Positions 50,962 to 59,785 are shown, numbered from the stretch's first letter. The stretch is DNA of 64,000 bases from Ruania zhangjianzhongii (GCF_008000995.1 NZ_CP042828.1:744001-808000); one strand, 5' to 3'. Notes: a model not told the origin generated them from the letters alone. Translations and numbers: made by a program.

Positions 50962-51285
50962 TTGGCCCTCTCGACATCTGGCGGCCTTCGCCACGATGCT
51001 CGCTACCTCAAGGGATGCTAACTGCTGCCGCCGTCACGCCAATCCAGATGACAACCCGTAGTCGATCATCGTGGTCCTATCCGCCAGGTAGGCGTTGGTT
51101 TGCCAGACGTCCAAGTTGATCCCCAAACCGTAGCAGCGCGCGAAGCGAAGTGGTCGCAGGGCATGGCCCGACCTCGACTTCCGACTGCTTTACCTCACGC
51201 CGACCCACTGCCTCGATTTGATACAGGCAATCGGGGCCATGGTGCTCTGGTTCTGCAGTTGCAGACGGGTGGGGCGGACTGGGTC

Positions 51286-52116
51286 TCACGAGTCGGGTAC
51301 GTCGGTGAACGTGTCGGTGGGGTTGCTCAACCATTCGATGCGATCCAGCGGCCAGGTGATGACAAATGCTCTGCCCACCACATTACGTACGGGCACGAAC
51401 CCTCCGCCCACGGCATCGGGGTGTGCACGTGAGTCGCCTGAACGGGGTCGGTTGTCGCCGAGCACGAACAGGTGGTCCTCCGGGACCATCACGTCAAAGG
51501 TCCGCTCGCTCGGCTCCGCGCCGGGCACCACGTACGGCTCGGTAATCGGTTCGCCGTTCACCGCGATCAGACCCTCGTCGGTGCAACAGGTCACGTGGTC
51601 GCCGCCGGTGCCGACCACCCGCTTGATCACGTGCTCGTCGGCATGCTCGGGCAGCAGCCCGATCCAGGTGAGCACCTGCTCGGCAGCGTTCAGCTCGTGC
51701 GGTTCGGTGTCCAACCAGCCGCCGGGGTCGAGGAAGACCACCACGTCACCGCGTTCCAGGTCCATCACCTGCGGGGCGAGCTTGTTCACCACCAGCCGGT
51801 CCCCGACCATCAGCGTCGGCTCCATCGACACGCTCGGGATGAAGAACGCCTGCGCCAGGAACGTCTTGATGACCAGAGACAGGATCAGCGCCGAGACCAC
51901 CACGATCGCCGACTCACGCAGGAACGCCCGCACCGGATGACGGCGCTTGCCGTCCTTGCTGTCGTGATGCGCCGCATCGGCACCGCCGTCGTCGGCCGTG
52001 GGGTTGTCGTGCGGCCGTCGCCCCTCCCCGTGGTGATCGCCCGTCATCCCCGAATACCGTTCATTTGGCCGCCCGTTAACCCCGTTGTGATTACTTACCA
52101 GCTGCGAGACCTTCAC
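51286..52116 (-). CDS. lepB: Signal peptidase I (island-borne)
   Basis: 276 aa. Type-I signal peptidase that cuts exported preproteins. The cytosolic N-terminus is about 65 residues, then a membrane anchor (AIVVVSALILSLVIKTFLAQAFF), the catalytic Ser97 in IPSVSMEPTL, the Lys165 in HVIKRVVGTGGDHV, and the late box GDNRPRSGDSR. All of the usual boxes are intact, so it should be active. ATG 52047 is an alternative start. It is unusual to find a second lepB on a tRNA-linked island; it may process exported cargo or be a transferred copy of a core gene. Confidence 0.88.
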   Translation of the reverse strand: MKVSQLVSNHNGVNGRPNERYSGMTGDHHGEGRRPHDNPTADDGGADAAHHDSKDGKRRHPVRAFLRESAIVVVSALILSLVIKTFLAQAFFIPSVSMEPTLMVGDRLVVNKLAPQVMDLERGDVVVFLDPGGWLDTEPHELNAAEQVLTWIGLLPEHADEHVIKRVVGTGGDHVTCCTDEGLIAVNGEPITEPYVVPGAEPSERTFDVMVPEDHLFVLGDNRPRSGDSRAHPDAVGGGFVPVRNVVGRAFVITWPLDRIEWLSNPTDTFTDVPDS

Positions 52117-52171
52117 CCGCGTCGACGACTGGGGCAGTGGTTCCCGCTCGCGCGCAGGAGAACTTCAGCCG

Positions 52172-52576
52172 CTAGGCGTCAGTCCGCCGCACATCTATCA
52201 TGACCCGGTACGGGTCGTTCGTACTGGACAGACGATATTCCGTCTCGCCGCTGTTCAGACCGAGGTGCAGGTTCCCGCCCCCTTCGAAGCCGGTGTGCAC
52301 GACGGCCTGCACGAGTCCATCCTCCAGGATGGTGACCGCTTTCAGCGGGCCCTCGAGACGTGGTGACATTCCGGGAATGCTGATTGAAAGCACGAACCCC
52401 CCCTCCATGGGTATGGGTCTGCCCGACCCCTCCGCGACCCGGACCGCGGCATGACGGATGCAGAAGCGAGCGAGTGCCGTCTCGAGCGCCTCGAGCCTGC
52501 CGCGGTCTGCCGTGGCGAAAGCGGTGGGTGATCGTAGCGGCCTTCGAGGACGCTGGCGAGGCCTCCTCACGAACAT
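52172..52576 (-). CDS. Protein of unknown function, divergent from lipoprotein
   Basis: 134 aa. No signal peptide; the second half (EGGFVLSISIPGMSPRLEGPLKAVTILEDGLVQAVVHTGFEGGGNLHLGLNSGETEYRLSSTNDPYRVMIDVRR) has alternating beta-strand pattern like a lipocalin/AMIN-like sheet. ATG 52576 is chosen because an upstream extension would run through the divergent lipoprotein gene. It could be a real island protein but nothing similar comes to mind. Confidence 0.55.
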   Translation of the reverse strand: MFVRRPRQRPRRPLRSPTAFATADRGRLEALETALARFCIRHAAVRVAEGSGRPIPMEGGFVLSISIPGMSPRLEGPLKAVTILEDGLVQAVVHTGFEGGGNLHLGLNSGETEYRLSSTNDPYRVMIDVRRTDA

Positions 52577-52594
52577 GTTCCGTTCGGGCCCCGC

Positions 52595-52600
52595 TATTAT
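52595..52600 (+). promoter_or_regulatory. Leaderless -10 box of the island lipoprotein
   Basis: TATTAT six bases before GTG 52607. Confidence 0.55.
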
Positions 52601-52606
52601 GCTGGC

Positions 52607-53395
52607 GTGCGTTTGCTCGCGCGCTACGTTGCCTGCGCACTCGCCGCCGTAGGAGCGGTCGCACTCGCCGGCTGCTCCTCGCCCGCGTCCCTGGGCGAGG
52701 AGTACGCGAGGAACTCCATCGACAACCTGCTGGCACCGACGGTCTTCCACTCGCACGCTTACGACATTGTGCCGTTCGCTGAGCACGTCCAAGCGGCTAC
52801 CGAGGACAGCGGGATCGTCATGCTCGGCGTTGACGAGGCGGATGACGCCGACAGCGAGGCGGCCGACGAGGCGATCGGCTGGATCACCTTGGGTCTCATC
52901 GCGCCCGACACACGAGCACCGCAAGGGTACTGGGACTCACCGTCCGAGCAGGACCCGGGTCCCTACTGCTTCCGGGTCGGCTTCAACCATTGGGGTGTGG
53001 ATGACGTCCGCGGCGTGGATTGTCCCGACGAACTCGTGGCTGTACCCGCGCCGCCGTCTCAGCGTCCCCGTGTCGCAGTTAACGCCGAGGAGGCTGTGCG
53101 GTCGGTCCTGACGGCCCTGCCCGACGACCTGCGGCCAGAGGCGGACGTCGTCGCGGCGGTGACGGTGCTTCTGGAGCCGCACCCGAACGGCGTCACGCCG
53201 CTCGCAGAGGTCACGGCGAGTATTGAGGGTCGGGTGGTCGCGGTTGCCACGGGCGACGATGATGACTGCGTCCTCGTGCTCCGCACTGGGACCGGCGAGG
53301 TAGATGACGTGCACGTTCCGTCGATCTACCTGAATCGCGGAGAGCTCGGCTGCAGGGCCAGCACCGCGTTCGCAGATCTGCGGCCGCCGCACTGA
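52607..53395 (+). CDS. Island lipoprotein
   Basis: 262 aa. Signal peptide RLLARYVACALAAVGAVALAGC with lipobox LAGC. The mature part is acidic and has two further Cys-containing segments (GPYCFRVGFNHWGVDDVRGVDCPDEL and GELGCRA) that look able to form disulfides. A -10 box 6 nt before the GTG suggests a leaderless mRNA. No domain is recognised. It could be a substrate of the nearby signal peptidases only in general terms, since lipoproteins are cut by signal peptidase II. Confidence 0.7.
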   Translation: MRLLARYVACALAAVGAVALAGCSSPASLGEEYARNSIDNLLAPTVFHSHAYDIVPFAEHVQAATEDSGIVMLGVDEADDADSEAADEAIGWITLGLIAPDTRAPQGYWDSPSEQDPGPYCFRVGFNHWGVDDVRGVDCPDELVAVPAPPSQRPRVAVNAEEAVRSVLTALPDDLRPEADVVAAVTVLLEPHPNGVTPLAEVTASIEGRVVAVATGDDDDCVLVLRTGTGEVDDVHVPSIYLNRGELGCRASTAFADLRPPH

Positions 53396-53693
53396 CCGCC
53401 TCCTCGGCACCTCCGAGAGCTTGTCGCGAAGGCAGCAGGGAGTCAGGACGCCGGCCCGCCATTCACTGGCAGTGGAACTCGCGGCCGGCTTCCGCAGCAA
53501 CAGTGCGCCGGCCGAAAGAGCCCAGACGAGGGGTATCTCGTAAATCTACAGTTCTATGGGACAGTCGCCGGGCGGTCGCGCTCATGCGCGTCCGCAGTGC
53601 AGTCCTGTACGCGCTGGTCTCTTGTGAACTCATCTCGCAGTGAAGTGCCTCATGATGATGAGTTCGAGGGGTTTGAGAGGCGAACTGGTCGGC

Positions 53694-54230
53694 ATGAGGC
53701 ATCTCGGCTGCACCCGCGTGAGCACGGCCACGCAGGACGCGCAGCTCCAGGTCGATACGCTCCTGGCTGCCGGGGTGCAGCAGCGGGACGTGTTCTCCGA
53801 TGTCACCTCCGGCCGCAGGACCACGGCGAGCGGCCGGGGATGAAGCGCCTGATCGAGTACGGCCCAGGATGGTGACACGATCGTGGTCTGGCGCATCGAC
53901 CGGTTGGGCCGGTCCCTGATCGATGTCCTGAACGCCGTCAACTTGCTGCGTGAGAAGGGGGTGAAGATCCGGTCGGTCTCGGACGGCATCGACCTGGAGA
54001 CCTCGGTGGGCAGGATGATGCTGGGGATGTTGGCCACCTTGGCCGAGTACGAGCGCGAACTCATCACCGCACGGGTCAATGTCGGTATCGACGCAGCGAA
54101 GCAGAACGGCACTCGATTCGGGCGGCCGCCGGTAGACCCGGACGCGATCGCCGAGAAGCTCGCGATCGCCCAAGACGCCCGCGCGAAGGGCCGTACCGCT
54201 GAAGAAGCCGCCCGGCTGGTCACGCGCCAC
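53694..54230 (+). pseudogene. Serine recombinase (resolvase/invertase), frameshifted
   Basis: The N-terminus HLGCTRVSTATQDAQLQVDTLLAAGVQQRDVFSDVTSG holds the catalytic Ser. ERPGMKRLIEYGPG then continues in another frame, and DTIVVWRIDRLGRSLIDVLNAVNLL through AAKQNGTRFGRPPVDPDAIAEKLAIAQDARAKGRTAEEAARLV continues in a third. At least two frameshifts near 53830 and 53875 break what was one Tn3-type resolvase. The C-terminal HTH is lost to the next element. Confidence 0.8.
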
Positions 54231-54287
54231 GCTCTCGCCCTTAGCACGCCGCCCGCGCGCGCGAAGCCGTTTCCCAGCAGGTGTGAG

Positions 54288-54560
54288 ATGGACGGGCTGG
54301 AGCGGTGGCGCATCCTCCGGCTGCACGTCGAGGACGGCATCGCGCTGACGGCCCTGGCACGGGAGACCGGTACCGCCGTGCGTACCCTGCAACGCTGGAA
54401 CCGTCGCTACCAACACCGCGCCACGGCGAACCGGACACGGACCGTGTTCGACACCCCCGGAGATCGATGTCTCCGAGATTCGCGTCTACGACCACGACAA
54501 CTTCGCCTCACCGACGACGTCATCGAAGCAGCCGCCAGCATCCTCGTAATCGGAAACTAG
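54288..54560 (+). pseudogene. Transposase/integrase N-terminal remnant
   Basis: ATG 54288 begins MDGLERWRILRLHVEDGIALTALARETGTAVRTLQRWNRRY, the HTH start of Mu/IS481-type transposases. The frame then fuses to unrelated sequence; another frame near 54460 gives EIDVSEIRVYDHDNF, a likely C-terminal fragment. It joins the broken resolvase directly, so one element inserted into another and both decayed. Confidence 0.55.
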
Positions 54561-54656
54561 CGCTACCAAGCGATCACGGAAGACCGCCCACCAAGCGATG
54601 GAGTCCACAGCCAACGGGGATTCTGAACAACCCGAGGCCGATGGGGCAGCGGACTG

Positions 54657-55151
54657 CTACCTCGTCCCTGGCAGTCGCTTAGGCTTGCTGCGGCTTACTG
54701 CCGCACCGTGTCTGTGAGGGGGTCGCGTGGCCTCGTCGCGAGTGAGCATCTCGGCGACTACGTCCTGCCACTGCGGCTCAGCTAGTTCACCGTCGCGCAG
54801 TCGTCGGGACAGTTCGCGTAGGACCTTGCGGCAGGCCACCGGAGAGGCCAGCACCCGCGCAATAGTCTCGTCCCACGACAGCTCCGTGCGCTTCACCACG
54901 ACTTCGCTCGCGATCGCCCCGTTGGTTGCTGCTCGCCGTTCCTCGTACGCCGCGCGCCGACAACGCTGCGAACACCACACTCGTGGCCGACCACGACCGC
55001 TGGTGCTTCTCGGAACATCACCGCCGCACCGCGGACACGTATTGCCGAGCAGCGTCGACTCGTGAGAGTCCGTGTCGCGGTGCTCGCTGGCGGCGATGCG
55101 TTGCCGCCGAGCGCGCTCCCGCGCCGCCGCTTTGCGTCGATTCGAAGCCAT
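54657..55151 (-). CDS. Zinc-finger protein of unknown function
   Basis: 164 aa. Basic N-terminus, then a four-Cys finger: NTCPRCGGDVPRSTSGRGRPRVWCSQRCRRAAYEERR. The remaining 70 residues are helical and acidic-basic mixed (SWDETIARVLASPVACRKVLRELSRRLRDGELAEPQWQDVVAEML). The ATG at 55151 has GGGAGG 6 nt upstream. Proteins with this finger are common on actinobacterial plasmids and islands; the role is not known. Confidence 0.65.
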   Translation of the reverse strand: MASNRRKAAARERARRQRIAASEHRDTDSHESTLLGNTCPRCGGDVPRSTSGRGRPRVWCSQRCRRAAYEERRAATNGAIASEVVVKRTELSWDETIARVLASPVACRKVLRELSRRLRDGELAEPQWQDVVAEMLTRDEATRPPHRHGAAVSRSKPKRLPGTR

Positions 55152-55444
55152 AGCCAACCTCCCGAACGATTACGTACGGACGAAAGTCCCAGCGTAGTGC
55201 AAGAGGTGTGCAGGCCTCGTCGTCTGTACAGCGGAACATGCATTGCCGTTGGGCGGGTGCCTGTACGGCAGTGCTTTCATGCGACGAAAGAAGCAAGAGG
55301 GGCAAGCGGAACCGTGGGGCCTCGGGTGTGCCGGTGACGTGGGCGTGTGATGGCACTGCTGGTTTGGTGGTGTCGGCAGGCTCGCCTTGCAGACGGGTCC
55401 CCATGCGGAGGTGTTCCGGCCGTTAGCGGATTGGGTCCAGCAAC

Positions 55445-55511
55445 CTGAAACGCGCTCACGAGTTATTTCAGCTTGTGTCGTAGACTGAAACAACGCCGCG
55501 TCGTATTTCAG
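55445..55511. promoter_or_regulatory. Two palindromes CTGAAA-N15-TTTCAG ahead of fic
   Basis: CTGAAA at 55445 and TTTCAG at 55466-55471 form the first; CTGAAA at 55485 and TTTCAG at 55506-55511 form the second. The spacer is exactly 15 bp both times and the pairs repeat every 40 bp. The second overlaps a TAGACT -10-like element (55481) and leads straight into the SD AGGAGG (55510-55515). Confidence 0.75.
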
Positions 55512-55520
55512 GAGGATCCG

Positions 55521-56744
55521 ATGGGCTCTCGTACCCGCAGGGCAGAGTCCCGGGCTTGGCCTGCCCTGAGGTGGCAGACGCACAACTGGGAACCGAGCGG
55601 GAACGCCCTACTGTCCCGCCGAAAGCGGGAGGCTGCCACTGGGCGGTATAAGTCGGCGGTGGTGCCGAAGATCGCCAGCCAGCCAGTGCGTCTGCCCACG
55701 GGCCTCCTTGCCGAGGCCGAGGAAGCTGCCGTTGAGATCGCCCGCTTTGACGTCGAGGCATCGGCAGTTCTGGGGGACGGGGAGATCGCCCCTATCACCA
55801 CGATGCTGATGCGTAGCGAGTCTTCAGCCTCCTCTCAGATCGAGAACCTCACCGTCGGTGCTCGCCAGTTGGCCCTGGCTGAACTGGGAGAGGAAGCCAG
55901 TGCCAACGCTCGGATGGTCGCCGGGAACGTGGCCGCGATGAGGGCAGCCGTGGAGTTGGCCGGTGAGATCTCCGCCGACACCATCGTGGGCATGCACGCG
56001 GCGCTGATGTCGGGTCAGCAAGGGGTGATACCTAGCCAGTGGCGTCAACAGCAAGTCTGGATCGGCGGGAGCGATGCTGGCCCGCACCAGGCCACGTTCG
56101 TACCGCCGCATCGTTCCCTCGTTCCGGCAGCTGTGGCCGACCTGGTGGAGTTCACTGCTCGCACCGACGTCCCCGTCATCTCGCATGCGGCGATCGCTCA
56201 CGCTCAGTTCGAGACCATCCACCCCTTCACTGACGGCAATGGACGCACGGGCCGTGCGCTGGTGCACGCCATGGTGCAGCGTGCGGGACTGACCCGGAGG
56301 GTCACCGTGCCGATCTCTGCAGGGCTTCTGTCAGACACAGCGGCCTATGTGGACTGCCTGACCGCGTACCGCGACGGCGACCTGGCCCCGATCGTCGGTG
56401 CCATCACCGATGCCACGTTCCGGTCCCTGGGCAACGGACGCAAACTCCTCGCAGAGATCAGTGAGATCCACGCCCGGTGGAGTCAGCAGATCAACGCCCG
56501 TCGCGGCGTCGCCGTCTGGCGAACACTCGACCTGCTCATCGGGCAGCCGGTCGTGACCGTGCGCTACGTGGAGAGTGCGCTGGGCGTCGCCTTCAACACC
56601 GCTCAAGCCGCGATCGACCTCCTCGAAGAGGCCGGTATCGTGCATCAGGCAGTCGCCGGCCGACGCCGGAACCGCACATGGCACGCTCGGGAAGTCACGT
56701 CCGCCCTGGACTCCTTCGCCGAACGCGCCGGACGCAGGGGCTGA
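55521..56744 (+). CDS. Fic-domain AMPylase-like protein with C-terminal winged helix
   Basis: 407 aa. The Fic motif HPFTDGNGRTGR (234-245) is canonical, with catalytic His234 and the nucleotide-binding GNGRTGR. An inhibitory helix before it reads S104-S-Q-I-E108-N109, matching the (S/T)xxxE(G/N) pattern of class II Fic proteins, so it is self-inhibited. The last 60 residues look like a winged HTH (VVTVRYVESALGVAFNTAQAAIDLLEEAGIVHQAVAGRRRNRTW). It may AMPylate a cellular protein and also bind DNA, plausibly the palindromes at 55445-55511. ATG 55521 has AGGAGG at the optimum distance. Confidence 0.88.
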   Translation: MGSRTRRAESRAWPALRWQTHNWEPSGNALLSRRKREAATGRYKSAVVPKIASQPVRLPTGLLAEAEEAAVEIARFDVEASAVLGDGEIAPITTMLMRSESSASSQIENLTVGARQLALAELGEEASANARMVAGNVAAMRAAVELAGEISADTIVGMHAALMSGQQGVIPSQWRQQQVWIGGSDAGPHQATFVPPHRSLVPAAVADLVEFTARTDVPVISHAAIAHAQFETIHPFTDGNGRTGRALVHAMVQRAGLTRRVTVPISAGLLSDTAAYVDCLTAYRDGDLAPIVGAITDATFRSLGNGRKLLAEISEIHARWSQQINARRGVAVWRTLDLLIGQPVVTVRYVESALGVAFNTAQAAIDLLEEAGIVHQAVAGRRRNRTWHAREVTSALDSFAERAGRRG

Positions 56745-57100
56745 ACCCGCCACGCCAAGACATGGACCCACCAACTGCCTACGCGGCGGTTGGACGCACC
56801 TTCTAAAGGCGTGGGTAACGTTGGTCTCCTCCGATTGCGTGCCATCAACGGCAGGATGGCGTCCGTGAGCGAAGGCAACCAATAGGGGCGATCCTGGCCC
56901 GAAGTGAGGCCGAGACCCGTCACTGTGGGTTGCCCTGGTGGAAGCCGGGTGAGCGCCTAACGTTCTGGAGGGCAGGTCCGCGAACTTCACGACACTACGC
57001 GAGTGGATCGGCCTCTCAGGGAGCCAAGAAGTCCTGAGGCGAGACGAGTTACCAGCATTGGGGCACAGCAGACCGGTAGACATAGCGCGCAGAATGGGTG
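56745..57100. other. Non-coding region after fic, possible gene fragment
   Basis: No intact gene is seen. A plus-strand stretch ending near 57110 reads LREWIGLSGSQEVLRRDELPALGHSRPVDIARRMGVSA, which looks like the tail of a lost protein. Nothing else is recognised. Confidence 0.3.
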
Positions 57101-58012
57101 TCAGCGCATAGCGAGCGGGCTGAAGTGAATGAGTGACTCCTCGCCCTGGCCGCGATCGGGTGAACGGTAGGGCATCCGTGCGCGATGGGGAGCGGCACCC
57201 GCCTGACGGAGGAGAACCTCAAGACCGGTCGCGCGTTCCAGCTGCCCGTCGGTAGGCCCGATCCAGACCGATTCGAGCCAGTCATCGACGTGGCTCCCCT
57301 TCTCAGCTCCCCCATAGGTCCAATCGTCTTCTGAGGTCGGCGGGGACCACATCTTGACTTCGAGGTACGGAACCGGGCCGTGCAGAGAGGGCCTGCATCT
57401 AAGTGACTGCTCTCGGTCGTAACCACAGAATGTGTGATGGGTGATCACGAGTCGCCATTCGTCTTCGTGACTCCACGGCGGGCTCTTGAGTGCTGCAGCC
57501 TGGTCTAGGATCTCGTTCGCGCTCCATCCTTCCGCGAACTGCGGGTCGTCGCTCTCCTCCTCAACGACCATGGCACTGGCCAGACGGTCGATGTTCGCGG
57601 CGGCGACCGAGTGGTCGTAGCTGACTCTACGCAGCGCGGGCCTACGATCGGCGACGCCGAGCACTGTGGCGTCCGTCAACTTCTCGGTTCTGATGCCAAT
57701 CGCGTAGCCGCCGCCGGCCGCCGCCGCGTACGTCGACCACATGGGGATCATCGACGGCGACGTACAGAAGCAGCTAACAAAGACTCGGTCATCGTCCTTG
57801 TCTCGCAACTCCTCAAGCACTCGATGAGCCTTGTGTTCTTCAAGCACCTTTGTCAGGGCTCTTAGGCCGGGACCCAGCTCAAGCCGATCGTTCAACTGGG
57901 TGATCAACGTTGCACGAAGCGTGCCCGAGGTGAGAATGCCGATCAAGCCCTCGAGCGACGTGTAGTGATACAGCACGGACGGAGGCGCCTGGCTCGGCTC
58001 ATCGTTGATCAC
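57101..58012 (-). CDS. DUF2971-family protein
   Basis: 303 aa. Typical segments are LYHYTSLEGLIGILTSGTLRATLITQLND, VSCFCTSPSMIPMWSTYAAAAGGGYAIGI and PPWSHEDEWRLVI. The family, common on islands and prophages, has no proven reaction; some annotators see an ADP-ribosyltransferase-like fold, which I cannot check. It reads toward fic across 356 bp of non-coding DNA. On this island it and fic are the only cargo that looks like toxins or defence. Confidence 0.85.
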   Translation of the reverse strand: MINDEPSQAPPSVLYHYTSLEGLIGILTSGTLRATLITQLNDRLELGPGLRALTKVLEEHKAHRVLEELRDKDDDRVFVSCFCTSPSMIPMWSTYAAAAGGGYAIGIRTEKLTDATVLGVADRRPALRRVSYDHSVAAANIDRLASAMVVEEESDDPQFAEGWSANEILDQAAALKSPPWSHEDEWRLVITHHTFCGYDREQSLRCRPSLHGPVPYLEVKMWSPPTSEDDWTYGGAEKGSHVDDWLESVWIGPTDGQLERATGLEVLLRQAGAAPHRARMPYRSPDRGQGEESLIHFSPLAMR

Positions 58013-58390
58013 CGTCAGATGTTCTCACTGCGAATCGACCTTGTCTGATGGATCCAGGCCGAAGTGGTGATCTGCTTGGTCCTGCCCTCCCTAATCCGTC
58101 ATAGTGGGCGGTAGGCACCTGAGTTGGCTCACTCGGTTGATACGACGAATCGGCCAAGGGGCGAACCCCAATGGGGACGCTCGCGGCCGCGGGGTCGGGG
58201 CCGTCCGTCCGGATCTATCACGACGGATCGTATGTGCCGTTGATCAGCATCATGGTCCGGAGGTGAAGTGTGGTGGGCGTCGTCAGCGTCGACGCCGTGC
58301 TTGGCGCGGACAGGTGACACGACAACGGGCAAGGGGTAGCTGGAGCGGGGTGCCGTTGCGGGCAAGGGTCCGGCGCTCGAATGCCGAGCG
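58013..58390. other. Intergenic region between DUF2971 and integrase
   Basis: No gene, hairpin or repeat is seen with confidence. It likely holds the promoter of the DUF2971 gene on the minus strand. Confidence 0.4.
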
Positions 58391-59596
58391 TCACCCGCCG
58401 CCGCCTCCTGCGACCACGACCACGACCACGACCTCATCCAACCGAGCCGTCAGTTCCCGGTCCCGCTGCGCGGAAGCGTGCTGGTACTTGAGCGCCACCG
58501 ACACATCCGTGTGCCCGCCCCGCTCCAACAGGTCCGCGAGCGTCGCTCCCTGGCGGGCGTACTCGGTCAGCCCGGTGTGCCGCAGGCTGTGGAACCGAAA
58601 TGTCGGGCGGCCGGCCGCCTTCCGGGCATCGCGCCAGTAGCCGTCGAACGAAGTCTGCGAGATCCGCCGGCCCCGACGCCCAGTTGGCGTGAACACTGGC
58701 TCGTCTGACTCCCGAGCGGCATGGGCGTCCAGGTGCTCCCGCAACACCGGCACCAAAGAAGCAGGGATCGCCACCCTGCGGGTGCTCCCGCGCTTGGGTT
58801 CGGTCAGCCGCACGGCCTTGGTGTTCCACTGCCGCCGCACGTGCAGGATCGCTCGCTGTGGATCGTCGAGGTGCTCGAGGTCATGGCGTTCCAGCCCGAG
58901 CACCTCGCCCAGCCGTAGCGCGCACCACGCTGCCAGCAGCACCGCCGCGCGCAGGTGCTCGGGCATCGCCGCGGCCATCGCTGCCACCTGCTCGGGCGTC
59001 GCGATGTCGCCGTCAACCTCATCGGGGCGCACCCGCGACTGCGACGGTGCCTCGGGGAAGGCGAACGAGTCCAGTGCTACGTCCGGTCGCTTGATGGCCG
59101 CGTTCAGGCACGAGCGCAGCACCCGCGCGGCGTTCGGTGCCACGCCGTTGGCTCGCGCACCGGGGTGGCGCCGGGACGGCATCGCCCGCAGCGTCGCCAG
59201 ATGAGCAGCAACTTGCGCCGGCGTGAGATCCACCAGGCGTGTCGCACCTAGCTCGGGCAGCACGTGGGTGCGCAGCACGGACCGGTAGGAGACCACTGTC
59301 GAGGGGGAGCGGTCCGGGTTCGCCGCCAGCTCCTCCAGCCACCGCTCCGCCCACTCGCCGAGGGTCAGCCGCTCCGTCTCCGCCCGCACCTCTGCTGCGC
59401 GCCGCTCGGCTCGCTGCATGCTCGGCGGGATGAACGTGCCTCGCGCCCGTTCACCCTTCGCGATCTCGAGCGCCGCTCGCGCGTCTCGCACGGTGTCGAA
59501 GACGCCGATGCTGTGCGTGCCGCCGTAGGCGTCGATCCGCACTCGGTAGCGCCCGCGGAAGCGGGTGATCCCACGGGGGAGCTTGGCGGCGACCAT
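58391..59596 (-). CDS. Tyrosine recombinase (integrase) of the island
   Basis: 401 aa. An N-terminal AP2-like arm domain (TRFRGRYRVRIDAYGGTHSIGVFDTVRDARAALEIAKG), SAM-like core-binding domain (TLGEWAERWLEELAANPDRSPSTVVSYRSVLRTHVLPELG) and the catalytic domain with Arg in ALRLGEVLGLE, His-x-x-Arg in FHSLRHTGLTEYA, His in GHTDVSVALKYQHAS and the nucleophile Tyr in that last motif. The protein ends in poly-Val and poly-Gly coded by a GACCAC microsatellite. ATG 59596 is used because GGAGG lies 8 nt ahead; GTG 59626 has none. It sits beside its tRNA-Ser target. Confidence 0.9.
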   Translation of the reverse strand: MVAAKLPRGITRFRGRYRVRIDAYGGTHSIGVFDTVRDARAALEIAKGERARGTFIPPSMQRAERRAAEVRAETERLTLGEWAERWLEELAANPDRSPSTVVSYRSVLRTHVLPELGATRLVDLTPAQVAAHLATLRAMPSRRHPGARANGVAPNAARVLRSCLNAAIKRPDVALDSFAFPEAPSQSRVRPDEVDGDIATPEQVAAMAAAMPEHLRAAVLLAAWCALRLGEVLGLERHDLEHLDDPQRAILHVRRQWNTKAVRLTEPKRGSTRRVAIPASLVPVLREHLDAHAARESDEPVFTPTGRRGRRISQTSFDGYWRDARKAAGRPTFRFHSLRHTGLTEYARQGATLADLLERGGHTDVSVALKYQHASAQRDRELTARLDEVVVVVVVAGGGGG

Positions 59597-59711
59597 CTCC
59601 GCATCCTCCGCCTCCAGGACGGACACGGCAACCGTGCTGTGTCAGGTATGTGTCAGAAATTTCGGCATATATCGCATATTCCTGCACACCTGTGCACACG
59701 AAGCGATCATG

Positions 59712-59763
59712 AAAAAACCCCGGAATCTAGCCAAAAACTGCTGATTCTGGCGAGATCCCGGGG
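59712..59763 (-). terminator. Terminator of tRNA-Ser(GGA), carried on the island side
   Basis: Arms 59718-59733 and 59748-59763 with one or two mismatches, followed on the minus strand by TTTTTT. Near copy of the hairpin at 50011-50059. Confidence 0.85.
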
Positions 59764-59767
59764 CTGG

Positions 59768-59785
59768 CTGGCGGAGGATGGGGGA
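59768..59785. repeat. att repeat, right (inside tRNA-Ser(GGA))
   Basis: The same 18 bases as at 50062-50079; here they are the 3' end of the tRNA gene. Confidence 0.85.

Larger units (their letters stand above)
50062..59785. mobile_element. Genomic island integrated at tRNA-Ser(GGA)
   Basis: An 18-bp direct repeat, CTGGCGGAGGATGGGGGA, at 50062-50079 and 59768-59785 (the tRNA 3' end) bounds about 9.7 kb. A tyrosine integrase (58391-59596) lies next to the tRNA end and reads away from it. The contents are mostly accessory: decayed transposase and recombinase genes, a Fic protein, a DUF2971 protein and an extra signal peptidase. Each boundary also has a copy of the tRNA terminator hairpin. Confidence 0.85.

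Noticed and set aside
58104-58640. 178-aa plus-strand frame over the integrase end
   Set aside because: Overlaps the integrase catalytic region antisense and is low in complexity.
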